Program-made: the position numbers and the translations under genes
Notes under the pieces: generated by a model
What the model saw: only the letters and a program-made list of their open reading frames with translations
What the model was told of the DNA's origin: nothing
Database searches by the model: none
Part shown: positions 1 through 11,910 of the stretch, one piece after another
How positions within the stretch are numbered: position 1 is the first letter of the stretch
How the letters are laid out: every line of letters starts with the position of its first letter
Assembly (NCBI GenBank): GCA_965206315.1
Contig: OZ242210.1
Coordinates: 310,001-374,000, forward strand
Origin: Bin16 sp965206315
Lineage (GTDB): Bacteria; Chloroflexota; Dehalococcoidia; Lucifugimonadales; Australimonadaceae
Length of the DNA stretch: 64,000 bases
Direction of reading: 5' to 3'

Positions 1-123
1 CACGCACTGCTGACGGATACCGGACTCCTCTCCGGCATCCCGCTGGCTGAGTTCGTCTCCCAGGCCAGGGCCATCCGCGCACTGGAAGACCGCCGCCTGC
101 GAGAACACATCTATCTGATCTAG
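1..123 (+). CDS. C-terminal end of an unidentified protein (partial)
   Basis: The window opens inside a reading frame that runs 40 codons to a TAG stop at 121-123. The visible tail is charged and probably helical (ends ALEDRRLREHIYLI). There is too little sequence to name a family. It reads in the same direction as the transporter that follows about 70 bases later. Confidence 0.5.
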   Translation, partial: HALLTDTGLLSGIPLAEFVSQARAIRALEDRRLREHIYLI

Positions 124-196
124 CCTGCGCAACCGTCTGCCGGCGAGGGCCCTCCGGGTATCTTGAACGCGGCGCTCACACCGGAGGGAGGCACCT

Positions 197-1066
197 ATCG
201 ACCCGCTGAACGGCATCTTCTGGGGCAGCCTCGGCCTTCTCTCCTGGGGCTTCGCCGACTATCTCGCGCGGTCGGTCGCGGTCCGCGTCGGAAGCATGAG
301 CACCGCCGTCCTCATCCAGGTGCTGGGGCTAGTGCTGCCGCTGCCGTTCGTACTGGCCGGACTCGCCGCGAACGGGCTCGATGCAGATTGGGGTGCAGTC
401 GCGGTCTGGGCGCCGCTAGGCGCCGCGTGCCTCGGCCTCGCCTATCTCGCCTACTACACGGGCCTGCACCGTGGCTCCGTGTCCGTGGTCACGAGCGCGG
501 CATCGGCCTGGCTTGCGGTGACAGTCGCCGTGACCGTGCTCTTCTTCGGAGAGCGCATCTCGCCGCTGCAGATCGTCCTCATGGGCGCCGTACTCGGAGG
601 CATCCTCATGCTCTCCGCGCAGCCGTCCACGCGCTCCGGGGGAAGCGCCGGACTGCTGTGGGGTCTCAGCGCAATGTTCGGACTCGGACTCGCGCTCGCC
701 CTTCTGGACCGCGTCACCGAAGCATCCGATCCGATGCTCGCCGTGCTCATCGTGCGGGCGCTCTCCATCATCCCGGCGTATCTCTTCACCCGGTCGCGCG
801 GCGAGGTCATCCGGCTGCCGCGGGGATGGGACGGCAAACGCCTGCTGCTGGCGGCGGCGCTGCTGGACTCGGGAGGCTACGTCGGCTACAACCTGGGCGT
901 CGATGCAGCGCCCGTAGCCGTCGTCGCGCCGATCACGGCGGCGCACCCCGTCGTGACGATCGCGCTGGCCATCGTGCTGCTGCGCGAGCGACCGCGCTCG
1001 CTGCAGTGGGCTGGGGCGGGCGTCACTGTAGCGGCGGTGATTGCGCTGAGCGCGGTCGCGGCGTAG
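197..1066 (+). CDS. EamA/DMT-family membrane transporter with apparent ATC start
   Basis: Hydrophobic protein of about 289 residues with roughly ten membrane segments in two similar halves, as in EamA (drug/metabolite) exporters; substrate unknown. The first ATG (296) would remove the first helix: the same frame upstream encodes DPLNGIFWGSLGLLSWGFAD, a typical EamA start. No ATG, GTG or TTG exists between the in-frame stop at 164-166 and 296. A strong Shine-Dalgarno run (GGAGGGAGG, 183-191) sits 5 bases before an ATC codon at 197, so ATC is my preferred start; CTG at 206 is the alternative. Family call is confident, start is not. Confidence 0.75.
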   Translation: MDPLNGIFWGSLGLLSWGFADYLARSVAVRVGSMSTAVLIQVLGLVLPLPFVLAGLAANGLDADWGAVAVWAPLGAACLGLAYLAYYTGLHRGSVSVVTSAASAWLAVTVAVTVLFFGERISPLQIVLMGAVLGGILMLSAQPSTRSGGSAGLLWGLSAMFGLGLALALLDRVTEASDPMLAVLIVRALSIIPAYLFTRSRGEVIRLPRGWDGKRLLLAAALLDSGGYVGYNLGVDAAPVAVVAPITAAHPVVTIALAIVLLRERPRSLQWAGAGVTVAAVIALSAVAA

Positions 1067-1142
1067 CCAACCCGCACGAAACCTGCCCCATAGTCCTGAG
1101 CAAGGTACAATCCCCGTCTACCATCTACTCGGAGGCAGGACG

Positions 1143-1457
1143 ATGCTCGTTCTCGTAGTGAGTGTGAAAGTGAAGCCGGGGCGCGCGGACGACTACATAG
1201 CCGCGGTCCAGGCGGACGGGGAAGGAACGCATGCGAACGAGGAGGGGAACTTCCAGTTCAGCTGCGTCCGCGACCAGAACGATCCCGACCGCTTCTTCCT
1301 GTTCGAGGTGTACAAGGACGAGGCGGCGCTGGAGGCGCATCGCGGCATGCCGCACTTCCTGAAGTACCGCGAGGCGACCGCGGATATCTACGCCGAAGAG
1401 ACCGTGCGCCACATGTGCACCAATGTCTTTCCTCCCGACTCCTGGTGGACGTCCTGA
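1143..1457 (+). CDS. Antibiotic biosynthesis monooxygenase (ABM) domain protein
   Basis: A 104-residue single-domain protein of the dimeric alpha+beta barrel type (ABM/YgiN-like). It starts with the typical beta strand (LVLVVSVKVKPG) and has the characteristic NFQFSCVRDQNDPDRFFLFEVYK core followed by a helix and HFLKYREAT. Relatives oxidise quinols or detoxify small aromatics without cofactor; the substrate here is not predictable. GGAGG at 1131 precedes the ATG, and a TACAAT -10-like hexamer lies at 1106-1111. Its 3' end overlaps the next gene by 35 bases if the first ATG of that gene is used. Confidence 0.85.
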   Translation: MLVLVVSVKVKPGRADDYIAAVQADGEGTHANEEGNFQFSCVRDQNDPDRFFLFEVYKDEAALEAHRGMPHFLKYREATADIYAEETVRHMCTNVFPPDSWWTS

Positions 1458-2709
1458 ATCGCTCGTGAGGCCTGAGCGCTGGCCGTTCTTCTACGGCTGG
1501 GTCATAGTCGGGGTTGCATTCGTCTCCTCCGGCATCGGTTCCGGAGCGGCGATCTGGGGACCGAGTGTCCTGCTCCTCCCGATGACCGGAGAGCTCGGCT
1601 GGTCACGGGCTGAGTTCTTCTCGGCGTTCCTGGTTCGAGAACTGATCATCGGCCTCGCGGCGCCGCTGGTCGGGCCGCTGTACGACACCAAACATGGGCC
1701 GCGCGTGCTTGCGCTGGTGGGCGCGGTGCTGCTCGGTCTGTCGATGGCGCTCATCCAGAACATCACGGAACTGTGGCAGTTCATCGCCCTCTTTGGCGTG
1801 CTGGGCGGGATAGCAGAGCTGGGAGGCGGTTTCTTCATCTCCCAGGCGCTGGTGCCCAAATGGTTCATCCGGAAACGCGGGCGTGCGCTCGGCATCTCGA
1901 TCATGGGCGTCGGACTGGGAGCCCTCGTCTTCCCTACCGCCATCTCCATGCTCATCGAGGCCGTGGGCTGGCGTGAGGCATGGATGTGGTTCGGTGTGGG
2001 CATCGGCAGCATCGCGTTCGTTCTTGCGTTGCTCCTCCGCACCACGCCGGAAGACGCAGGGCTGCTGCCTGATGGGAGTACGATCCGCAGAGGCGAACAA
2101 GGCGAAGCCCCGCTAGCCGCTGAAGAACGTTCGTTGACACGGAGAGAGGCGGTGCGGACACCGGCATTCTGGCTGCTGCTTGCGGCATTCAGTCTGGTCG
2201 GGCTCGGCATCACCGGTTTCCAGAGCAACTGGCACCCTTTTCTCGTGGAGAGCGGGTTCGGGCCTGCAGAGGCATCGTTCGGTATCGCCATATACGGACT
2301 CGTGTCAGGGCTGGTGCGGCCCGGCTGGGGGCTGCTCGGCGAGCGCTACCCGGCCCGCTATCTCCTGGGAGGTGTCTCCGTCGCAACCGCCGTGCTCATC
2401 ATGGTCTTTCTGAACGTGCAGGGGATGGCTGCGCTCATACCCGTCATGTTCATGGCCGGGTTCATCATGGGCGGGTACCTCATCCTGCGTGCTCTGCTGA
2501 CCGCCAACTACTTCGGCAGAGCGCACCTCGGTGCGGTGAACAGCCTCTTCAGGCCAATCGTCATGGGCACGGGCGCGGCGGGGCCGATCCTGTTCGGCGC
2601 GCTCTACGACCTGCAGGGCGGCTATGCGCTCGCATTCCTCGCCGCCGCTCTGGCATGGGGAGCATCGGGCGTTATCGTGCTGTTGGCAAAGCCTCCCCAC
2701 CCACGTTGA
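1423..2709 (+). CDS. MFS transporter, monocarboxylate/oxalate-formate-like
   Basis: 428 residues with twelve predicted membrane helices. The N-terminal FFYGWVIVGVAF element and the GPLYDTKHGPR loop (MFS motif A region) are typical of the monocarboxylate and oxalate:formate antiporter branch. The ATG at 1423 lies inside the preceding ABM gene; GTG at 1465, eight bases after that gene's stop, is an equally plausible start and gives a 414-residue protein. Close coupling to the ABM monooxygenase suggests uptake or export of the same small organic compound, which is inference only. Confidence 0.85.
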   Translation: MSFLPTPGGRPESLVRPERWPFFYGWVIVGVAFVSSGIGSGAAIWGPSVLLLPMTGELGWSRAEFFSAFLVRELIIGLAAPLVGPLYDTKHGPRVLALVGAVLLGLSMALIQNITELWQFIALFGVLGGIAELGGGFFISQALVPKWFIRKRGRALGISIMGVGLGALVFPTAISMLIEAVGWREAWMWFGVGIGSIAFVLALLLRTTPEDAGLLPDGSTIRRGEQGEAPLAAEERSLTRREAVRTPAFWLLLAAFSLVGLGITGFQSNWHPFLVESGFGPAEASFGIAIYGLVSGLVRPGWGLLGERYPARYLLGGVSVATAVLIMVFLNVQGMAALIPVMFMAGFIMGGYLILRALLTANYFGRAHLGAVNSLFRPIVMGTGAAGPILFGALYDLQGGYALAFLAAALAWGASGVIVLLAKPPHPR

Positions 2710-2878
2710 TCCGGCATGTCACGGTGAAAGCACAGGCATTGCATGCAGGGTACACACTCCGAACAATAGCGTTCCATGTTCTAGAAAAGCCAAGATATTG
2801 TGCAAATATCGCGGTATGTGGTACTGTTAACCGACCGCAAATCCAAGCGGTTATCCGGCATCAGATGGAAGGCAACCC

Positions 2879-3052
2879 ATGCGCCCAGGACTCGTCTTCA
2901 TCGGCCTCTTCGCTCTGCTTATGGTCGTGTACTTCAGCTTCCAGAGCACGCTTGGCGCCGTGACGACCATCGTGCTCCAAGCAGCTATCGTACTCGCGCT
3001 CCTGGGCTCCGCGCTCTGGCTGCGGAAGCGGTTCTCGCCCCCTGAGAACTAA
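2879..3052 (+). CDS. Small two-helix membrane protein
   Basis: A 57-codon frame starting ATG at 2879, preceded by GGAAGG about seven bases upstream, and ending TAA at 3050-3052. It predicts two hydrophobic helices (residues 4-21 and 26-47) separated by a short polar turn, then a basic tail (WLRKRF). The upstream 170 bases are AT-richer than the surroundings and include TTGTGC ... TACTGT with an 18-base gap, a possible promoter. No family recognised; helix pattern and ribosome site support a real gene. Confidence 0.5.
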   Translation: MRPGLVFIGLFALLMVVYFSFQSTLGAVTTIVLQAAIVLALLGSALWLRKRFSPPEN

Positions 3053-3104
3053 CGCTCAAGCGCGGTTGGCGATTGCCCGTTCACTTCCATGAGTTCCCTC
3101 CTGT

Positions 3105-4583
<1,479 letters not shown>

Positions 4584-4641
4584 GGGGGAATTGTACCCGC
4601 GCTGTCTCTCAGCGCGCCGCCGCTCCCGACACGCTCTGCGC

Positions 4642-4647
4642 TATAAT
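4642..4647 (+). promoter_or_regulatory. -10 hexamer of gatB, probably leaderless
   Basis: Perfect TATAAT ending nine bases before the gatB ATG at 4657. Transcription would start about 4654, leaving almost no 5' leader and no room for a ribosome site. No clear -35 is seen. Confidence 0.55.
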
Positions 4648-4656
4648 CGAAGCCCC

Positions 4657-6135
<1,479 letters not shown>

Positions 6136-6144
6136 GGGGAGCAC

Positions 6145-6363
6145 TTGGGTACGTACATCAGTTTTGCAGTCATCATCGTGGTCGTGCTGCTCGTGGCGAG
6201 CATCCTCATGCAGGTGCGCGGCGCGGGGGGCGGCCTCTTCGGCGCAGGCTCCATCCAGTCCTACCGGACGCGGCGTGGGGTAGAGCGCACGCTCTTCCAG
6301 TTCACCATCGGGCTGGGCGTCATCTTCGTCATCCTCGCAGTCCTCAACCTGACCATCACCTAG
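6145..6363 (+). CDS. secG: Preprotein translocase subunit SecG
   Basis: 72 residues with two membrane helices (about 4-22 and 51-70) and the SecG loop GAGGGLFGAG, an accessory part of the SecYEG channel. TTG at 6145 is preceded by a GGGGGAG ribosome site (6134-6140). The stop codon shares a CTAG palindrome with the stop of the converging gene (four-base tail-to-tail overlap). secA lies 46 kb downstream in the window. Confidence 0.92.
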   Translation: MGTYISFAVIIVVVLLVASILMQVRGAGGGLFGAGSIQSYRTRRGVERTLFQFTIGLGVIFVILAVLNLTIT

Positions 6364-7214
6364 CCCAGCGACGCGAAGTAGTCCTCCAGCCGCCGCTCAC
6401 CGGCTACAGGCGCGACCATGTTCACCGCCGACTCCGAGATCCGGTAGACCGCCGAGTCGTACCCGTGCCGCCCCGTGAACCGCCTGAACGCGGCCCGCAA
6501 CTGCGCCCGCCATAAGTGAGAGAAACGCACGTCCGCATCTCCTGCGGCGCGAGCGGCTATCTCCGCTATCTCCTCCCAGGTCAGCACTTCCGGCCCGCCG
6601 ACGTCCACCTCCCCTTCCCGGCCTTCCAAGCCGTCGACGAGCGCTTTCGCCACGTCTGCCTCGTGGACGGGGTTCGTACGCGCCTGCCCCGTCCCAACCA
6701 TCACCAGCTTCCCGCGCTTGCGTGCGCGCTCCACCAGCGGGGCGAGCCGTGCGAACGTGACGGTAGGCCGCACGATGAGGTGGTCGATGGAGGACAGGCG
6801 CATCGCGGCGGCGAACGACTCGTGCGCCCGGACATACTCCATCATGCCGAGGAAACGCCCACCGTACACGGAGACGTACCCGAACCGCCGCACGCCCGCT
6901 TCCTCAGCCTCACGCAGCAGGCTTCGATTGCCTCCATCGTCCACCGCGTGGAACGACTCGGCCTTGTAGGTGAAGATCTTCGACGCGAGGCTGGCGCCTG
7001 CGCACGAGACGACGGCGTCCGCGCCTGTGCACGACCCTTCCAGCGTCCGCGGGTTGAGCAGGTTGCCGACGAATATCTCCTCCGGCTCGGTGGTCAGGCG
7101 TGCGGGCTCGCGGACCAGCACACGAACGCGGGAGCCGCGGGACTGCAGTTCGTGCACGACCTCTGCACCGATGGCGCCGGTTGCGCCCGCGACCACGACG
7201 AGCGGAAAACTCAC
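6360..7214 (-). CDS. NAD(P)-binding NmrA/SDR-type protein
   Basis: 284 residues from a GTG at 7214. Rossmann motif GATGAIG (G10, G13, G16), later CAGASLASKIF, VDDGGNRSLLREAEEAGVRR and VGTGQARTNPVHEADVAKAL, as in atypical SDR/NmrA oxidoreductases. The GTG overlaps the TGA of the upstream FAD oxidase (GTGA), so translation is coupled. Its reaction is unknown; pairing with the oxidase hints at one redox pathway. Confidence 0.85.
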   Translation of the reverse strand: MSFPLVVVAGATGAIGAEVVHELQSRGSRVRVLVREPARLTTEPEEIFVGNLLNPRTLEGSCTGADAVVSCAGASLASKIFTYKAESFHAVDDGGNRSLLREAEEAGVRRFGYVSVYGGRFLGMMEYVRAHESFAAAMRLSSIDHLIVRPTVTFARLAPLVERARKRGKLVMVGTGQARTNPVHEADVAKALVDGLEGREGEVDVGGPEVLTWEEIAEIAARAAGDADVRFSHLWRAQLRAAFRRFTGRHGYDSAVYRISESAVNMVAPVAGERRLEDYFASLG

Positions 7215-8632
7215 AGCCCCAGCTTCTCCGGGTTCAGGATGCCGTTGGGGTCGACCACACGCTTGAGCCGACGAGCGAGCAGCAGCGCGTCGCCCCACTC
7301 CCGCTCAGCCCAACTGCCGAGCTTCACGCCCAGGCCGTGGCAGTACTCGACGCCCCCACCGAGGCGCAGCGCCTCATCCAGCATGGCGTCGACCGCCTGC
7401 CGCAGTGCGGCAGCGGTGCCCTCACCCCCAGCCTCACCGTGGGGGGTGCGCACGAACACGGAGAAGAGCTCCGGGTGCGTCCAGACGGCAGATTCGCGAA
7501 TGTCCAGGCCGTGGCGTACAGCGATCTCCTCACAGGCGCGCTTGTAAGCGAGCACCCGTGAGACGGGCATCGCCACGTGCAGATAGTCGGCGTAGCGCCA
7601 GCGCTGCTCCTTCCACCGCTCGGTCGGACGGAGCGGGCGCGTGTGGTCGCGCCAGCGTTCGGCGACGGCGTGCCGCGTCTCCCAGTACTCGCGTGTCGGG
7701 CCGGGGCCGAGGTCGCGGCCGCCCGCCGCCAGCGCCTCCGCCATCGTGCGGCTCCGCTGCGCCTCCACCTGCTCACGGTAGCCCTCGAAACCCAGGTAGA
7801 GGATGCACGGCGCGGCGTTCTCCGGCGTCCCCAGCTCCTCGGTGAGGTCTATCAGCGCGGGCACGAGGCCGATGTCGAACAGCCGCGTGACGACCGGATA
7901 ACCCTGCTCGAACGTGTCGAACCCGACCGACGCGAACTCACGCGCCTCCGGCAGGGCGCGCAGGTCGATCGTTGCCTCCGTGATGACGCCCATCGTGCCC
8001 TCGGCGCCGGCGAACAGCCCCTTCAGCATCGGGCCGCTGCTCTGTCGCTGGATGGCCCGCGTCCGTACGACCTCGCCACTGCCCAGCACCACCTCGAGCG
8101 CCCGCACCTGCTGCCCCATCGAGCCGTACCTGCTGGCGCGGTAGCCGACGCTGTCCGTCGAGATCGCGCCGCCGACGGTGGCTATCGGCACGCTCCACGG
8201 GTCGTGCCCCAGCATCATGCCGTGGTCGCGGGCGGCGGCATCGAGGTCGGCGAGGTAGACGCCGGGTTGCACGCGCGCCGTTCTGTCCTCACGGTTCACC
8301 TCGACGATGCGGTCCATGCGCCGGAGGTCGAGCGCGATGCCGCCGCGCACCGGCACAACCGCACCCATGACGCCGGTGCCGCCGCCGTAGGGCACGACCG
8401 GTATGCCGCGCTCCGACGCGAACGACACCACCGCCGCGACCTCCGCCGTAGTCGCCGGACACGCCACTGCGTCCACCCGCGCCCCGGCCAGCTCCGGGCG
8501 TCCGCCGAGCCGGTGGGCGGTTACCGCATCGAACGACAGCCGCTCGCGGGACTCGTCGTCGGTCAGCACGTGCTCCGCGCCCATGATGGCAGCGAGGGCG
8601 TCGCGAAGGTCGGTAGCAGACGTGGTGCTCAT
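7211..8632 (-). CDS. FAD-linked oxidase, glycolate oxidase GlcD-like
   Basis: 473 residues. The FAD-binding type-4 (PCMH) domain occupies about 50-235 with PYGGGTGVMG (81-90), GGAISTDSVGYRASRYGSMG and GAEGTMGVITEATI. The C-terminal substrate domain ends in the usual VDPNGILNPEKLGL. Such enzymes oxidise 2-hydroxy acids (glycolate, lactate) or alkylglycerone phosphate. No Fe-S or CCG-domain subunit is adjacent. Start ATG 8632 is chosen because the family N-terminus begins there; stop overlaps the next gene by four bases and cysS ends 14 bases upstream. Confidence 0.88.
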   Translation of the reverse strand: MSTTSATDLRDALAAIMGAEHVLTDDESRERLSFDAVTAHRLGGRPELAGARVDAVACPATTAEVAAVVSFASERGIPVVPYGGGTGVMGAVVPVRGGIALDLRRMDRIVEVNREDRTARVQPGVYLADLDAAARDHGMMLGHDPWSVPIATVGGAISTDSVGYRASRYGSMGQQVRALEVVLGSGEVVRTRAIQRQSSGPMLKGLFAGAEGTMGVITEATIDLRALPEAREFASVGFDTFEQGYPVVTRLFDIGLVPALIDLTEELGTPENAAPCILYLGFEGYREQVEAQRSRTMAEALAAGGRDLGPGPTREYWETRHAVAERWRDHTRPLRPTERWKEQRWRYADYLHVAMPVSRVLAYKRACEEIAVRHGLDIRESAVWTHPELFSVFVRTPHGEAGGEGTAAALRQAVDAMLDEALRLGGGVEYCHGLGVKLGSWAEREWGDALLLARRLKRVVDPNGILNPEKLGL

Positions 8633-8645
8633 GCCCACAGCCCGC

Positions 8646-10013
8646 CTACCCGACGACGCGCCAAGTGGTACCGGAGGGCGAATCCGTGAGCTCGATGCCC
8701 ATGGCGGTGAGCCGGTCGCGGACAGCGTCAGCGCCAGCGAAGTCGCGGGCGGCACGCAGGGCGGCACGCTCCTCGACGAGCGCCTCCACCCGCGCAGCGA
8801 GGTCCGCATCGACCGAGGCCTCGCGCTCCTCCAGCGTCAGGCCGAGCACGCCGGTCAGCTCGCGCAGCGTCTCCTGCGCGGAGGCAACGTCCGCTCCCTC
8901 GGCCGAGCCCCGGTTGATGTCGCGCGCGAGGTCGAAGAGGGCGGCGACAGCCTGGGGGCTGTTGAGGTCGTCGTCCATCGCCTCGATGAAGCGAGCCCGA
9001 GTCTCGGAGGCATCGAGCGCGTCGCCAGCGCCGGCGTTGGACTCAGCCGACGCCGCCTGCCTAAGCCGTCCTGCGGCGCGCTCAGAACCAGCGAGCGCCT
9101 CGTCCGAGTAGTAGCCGGGGCTGCGGTAGTGGGCGTTGAGCACGGAGAGGCGGATGGCGTCCGAGGAGTAGCGTTCCAGCGCGTCGCTGATGGTGACGAG
9201 GTTGCCGAGCGACTTGCTCATCTTCTGCGCGTCCATGTTCAGCAGACCGTTGTGCAGCCAGAAGCGGGCGAACGGGCGCATACCGGTGAACGCCTCGCTC
9301 TGGGCAATCTCGTTCTCGTGGTGTGGGAAGATCAGGTCCTGCCCGCCGCCGTGGATGTCGATGCTCTCGCCGAGGTAGCGCAGCGCCATCGCGGAGCACT
9401 CGATGTGCCAGCCGGGGCGTCCGCCGCCCCACGGGCTCTCCCACGACGGCTCGCCGGGTTTGGCGGACTTCCAGAGGGCAAAGTCCATGGGGTGCTCTTT
9501 CTGAACGCCCGGCTCGATGCGCGCGCCCGCCCGCATCGCATCCAGCGAGCGATGGCTGAGCTTACCGTACTGCTCGTCGCTGCGGACGCGGAAGTAGACG
9601 TCGCCGTTGGACTCGTAGGCATGGCCGGAATCGATGAGGCCGGAGATGAGCTCGATGATCTTCGGCACTTCCTGGGTGGCGCGGGGATACTCGTCGGCCT
9701 CGCGGACGTTGAGGGCGGCCATGTTCGCGAAGTAGTCAGCGATGTGCTGCTCGGCGAGCGCCTCGACGGTCGTGCCCTCCTGGACGGCGCGGTCGATGAG
9801 CTTGTCGTCGATGTCGGTGAAGTTCTGGACGCGGCGGACCTTGAAGCCCCGGAACTCCAGGTAGCGGTGGAGCACGTCGAAGACGATGTAGCTCATCGCG
9901 TGGCCTACGTGCGCGGAGGAGTACGGGGTGACGCCGCAGACGTAGATGCGGACCTCGTCACCGGCGGGTTCGAAATCGCGCTTCTCGCCGGTGAGGGTGT
10001 CGGAGAGTTTCAT
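8646..10013 (-). CDS. cysS: Cysteinyl-tRNA synthetase
   Basis: 455 residues. Class I signatures: HVGHAM (35-40, variant HIGH) and KMSKS (264-268). Zinc ligands C26, C206, H231 and E235 match known CysRS. The ATG at 10013 overlaps the TGA of ispF (ATGA), so the two are coupled, a common bacterial arrangement (ispD-ispF-cysS). Here ispD has been separated from ispF by foreign DNA. Confidence 0.97.
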   Translation of the reverse strand: MKLSDTLTGEKRDFEPAGDEVRIYVCGVTPYSSAHVGHAMSYIVFDVLHRYLEFRGFKVRRVQNFTDIDDKLIDRAVQEGTTVEALAEQHIADYFANMAALNVREADEYPRATQEVPKIIELISGLIDSGHAYESNGDVYFRVRSDEQYGKLSHRSLDAMRAGARIEPGVQKEHPMDFALWKSAKPGEPSWESPWGGGRPGWHIECSAMALRYLGESIDIHGGGQDLIFPHHENEIAQSEAFTGMRPFARFWLHNGLLNMDAQKMSKSLGNLVTISDALERYSSDAIRLSVLNAHYRSPGYYSDEALAGSERAAGRLRQAASAESNAGAGDALDASETRARFIEAMDDDLNSPQAVAALFDLARDINRGSAEGADVASAQETLRELTGVLGLTLEEREASVDADLAARVEALVEERAALRAARDFAGADAVRDRLTAMGIELTDSPSGTTWRVVG

Positions 10014-10498
10014 GGATTGCCGTCTGTGATGGATGCCACGGCTATGGCCGCTACGCCCGCCTCGGAGCCGGTGTACCCGAGGCCATCCTCGGTGGTGGCC
10101 TTGATGCTCACAGCGGAGAGTCCCACTCCAAGCGAGGCGGCGATAGCCCACCGCATCGCCGGGACGTACTCCGAGAGACGAGGACGCTGGAGAACGATTG
10201 TAGCATCGACGTTGACCGCGCTCCATCCGGCCCTGCGGAGCATGGCGACGGTGCGCTCCAGAAGCGACGTGCTCGTGACGCCCTTCGGGACGGAGGGGTC
10301 GTCCGGCTTGAAGTGCGTGCCGATGTCACCGAGGGCCGCCGCGCCGAGCAGGGCGTCGATGATGGCGTGTGCGACGACGTCGCCATCGCTGTGGCCGGCG
10401 AGCCCGCGCTCCGACGGGATGCGTACGCCGCCAAGCGTGAGCGGCACACCTGCCTCCAGTGCGTGTGCGTCGTAGCCTATGCCGAATCGCGTGGCCAT
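10010..10498 (-). CDS. ispF: 2-C-methyl-D-erythritol 2,4-cyclodiphosphate synthase
   Basis: 162 residues, full family length. Makes the cyclic diphosphate in the MEP isoprenoid pathway. Zinc ligands D10, H12 and H44 are present, with GHSDGDVVAHAIIDALLG and the C-terminal KATTEDGLGYTGS signature. Ribosome site GGGAGG is ten bases before the ATG, and TAAACT (about 10533-10538, minus strand) could be a -10. Own promoter is likely because the upstream 520 bases hold no gene. Confidence 0.97.
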   Translation of the reverse strand: MATRFGIGYDAHALEAGVPLTLGGVRIPSERGLAGHSDGDVVAHAIIDALLGAAALGDIGTHFKPDDPSVPKGVTSTSLLERTVAMLRRAGWSAVNVDATIVLQRPRLSEYVPAMRWAIAASLGVGLSAVSIKATTEDGLGYTGSEAGVAAIAVASITDGNP

Positions 10499-10539
10499 CG
10501 CGTCATCCTCCCTCGCGGTGTGTCCGTGAGTTTAGCAGC

Positions 10540-10960
10540 GGGCAGGCGTCACCGCCTCTCCCGCCGGCTGTTGCACCCGCGAGCAAGGCGGCGACCAAGG
10601 CGTCAGGCCCAGGAGCCAACAGGGGCAAGGCTGCCACCCTTGACGTCTTGATCAGCAAGGCCGTGGCCTGCTTCCCGCACCAAGGCGGCAAGGCGGGTGG
10701 GGGTGTGCAATCCAACAGCCCAATCCAAGAGCCGCACATCACGAGTGCGTCCATGCGGTTTTCTGTTCTTGGATCCTTGCCCGGCGAGGCCACGGCCTGC
10801 TTCCGTGTTCAAGAATCCAAGGGCAGAACGAGAAGGGGGTGTGCAGTCTTCCCGCCATAGACGCTGTCGATAGCAGCGGGGGGAGCTATAGCAACGGTCG
10901 ATGAGCGAGGCGGGGCGCGCAGTCATCCATCCAGCGTAACGGGCGTGGGGGCAACCGCGT
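10540..10960. repeat. Gene-free spacer with short dispersed GC-rich repeats
   Basis: The 525 bases between ispF and the next gene hold no convincing gene. Two copies of GGCCRYGGCCTGCTTCC lie at 10659-10675 and 10788-10804, 129 bases apart, each near CCAAGG-type motifs and a GGGGGTGTGCARTC element (about 10698 and 10837). The same core, inverted, is at about 52512-52531. Short frames here change with the repeats and look spurious. Confidence 0.5.
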
Positions 10961-11023
10961 AAGGGGCGGGTGTCACTGGGTTACATGGCGTACGTCGCCA
11001 GCGAGGAGCAAGCAGAGTCTGGG

Positions 11024-11908
11024 CTACGCGGGAGATTCTGTTGTGTCCTCCTCAGCCCAAGCTTCTTCCAGTTCCAAGGCAGCACTTTTCCACGCCTGCG
11101 CAATTCTAACCTTCCCCGCCAAGTACGCGTTCGCAGCGTACTCCCATGCCAGCGCTATATCAGCACGGCCTTTATCGTGTTCTTCAACAGCCTGACGGAG
11201 CGGAAACCATATCTCTTCTGCTGCTGGTGATTCTGCAGCCCTCATCCAAGTTTTGGCCCTAGATTCCAGACTAGAGGCTTCATCTGTATCTCCTACAGTT
11301 CTTACTTCAATAACTCGATGCCACGATGCGATTGCTTCTTCTAAGCAAAAGCAGGCGTACATTTCTCTAGGGTCATCTGGAGATATCGTTTCTTGAACGA
11401 TATCTCTCTGCTTCTTCAGCAAGTTGACCTGACAATCAATTCTGTTTTTCACGGCATCAAGCCACGCCTTCAAGTTTTCAATGAAGTTAACTTCTCTAAA
11501 GTGGATTGCCCATCGTCCAGCTGCATCACCTTGAAAGGTATAGACATAAGGTAACTCTTGAGGTTGGACCCATACCGTGGCTGCCTCGGCATCACTTTCA
11601 ACCCATTTGGCTACATGCGCCCATGCCGACTCAATAGATATTAACTCGCCAGCTAATAGGATGGCCGATTCTTCTTCACGCATTCGTCTATGATACTGAG
11701 CTCTCGCTCTCGCTATACCTTTGCGCACTTCTATTGCAAATTCCATCCTACCGGCTTCACGTTCCAAGTCTTCGGCTAACGCAGCGTTGTTCTGCTGCCA
11801 TGCCATAGTGGCAGCCTCCCATGCCCCTGTAGCGCTAACTTTACCCTCGGAGCGAGCTATTACAACACGCCACTCTGCGTCCTTTGCTCTTTCACATTCG
11901 TAACTCAC
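11024..11908 (-). CDS. Unknown alanine-rich helical protein in AT-rich island
   Basis: 294 residues from GTG at 11908, two bases after the stop of the ispD fusion, so co-transcribed with it. Base composition is clearly AT-richer than flanking genes. The sequence is almost entirely helical with A/E/W-rich repeats (for example IALAWEYAANAYLAGKVRIA, WKSAALELEEAW; also RARAQYHRRMREEESAILLAGEL). No signal peptide or membrane segment. No family recognised; probable horizontally acquired partner of the domain fused to IspD. Confidence 0.65.
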   Translation of the reverse strand: MSYECERAKDAEWRVVIARSEGKVSATGAWEAATMAWQQNNAALAEDLEREAGRMEFAIEVRKGIARARAQYHRRMREEESAILLAGELISIESAWAHVAKWVESDAEAATVWVQPQELPYVYTFQGDAAGRWAIHFREVNFIENLKAWLDAVKNRIDCQVNLLKKQRDIVQETISPDDPREMYACFCLEEAIASWHRVIEVRTVGDTDEASSLESRAKTWMRAAESPAAEEIWFPLRQAVEEHDKGRADIALAWEYAANAYLAGKVRIAQAWKSAALELEEAWAEEDTTESPA

Positions 11909-11910
11909 TG

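Noticed and set aside
10503..10860. Small genes in the ispF upstream spacer
   Set aside because: Frames follow the repeats on both strands and lack ribosome sites or family motifs.
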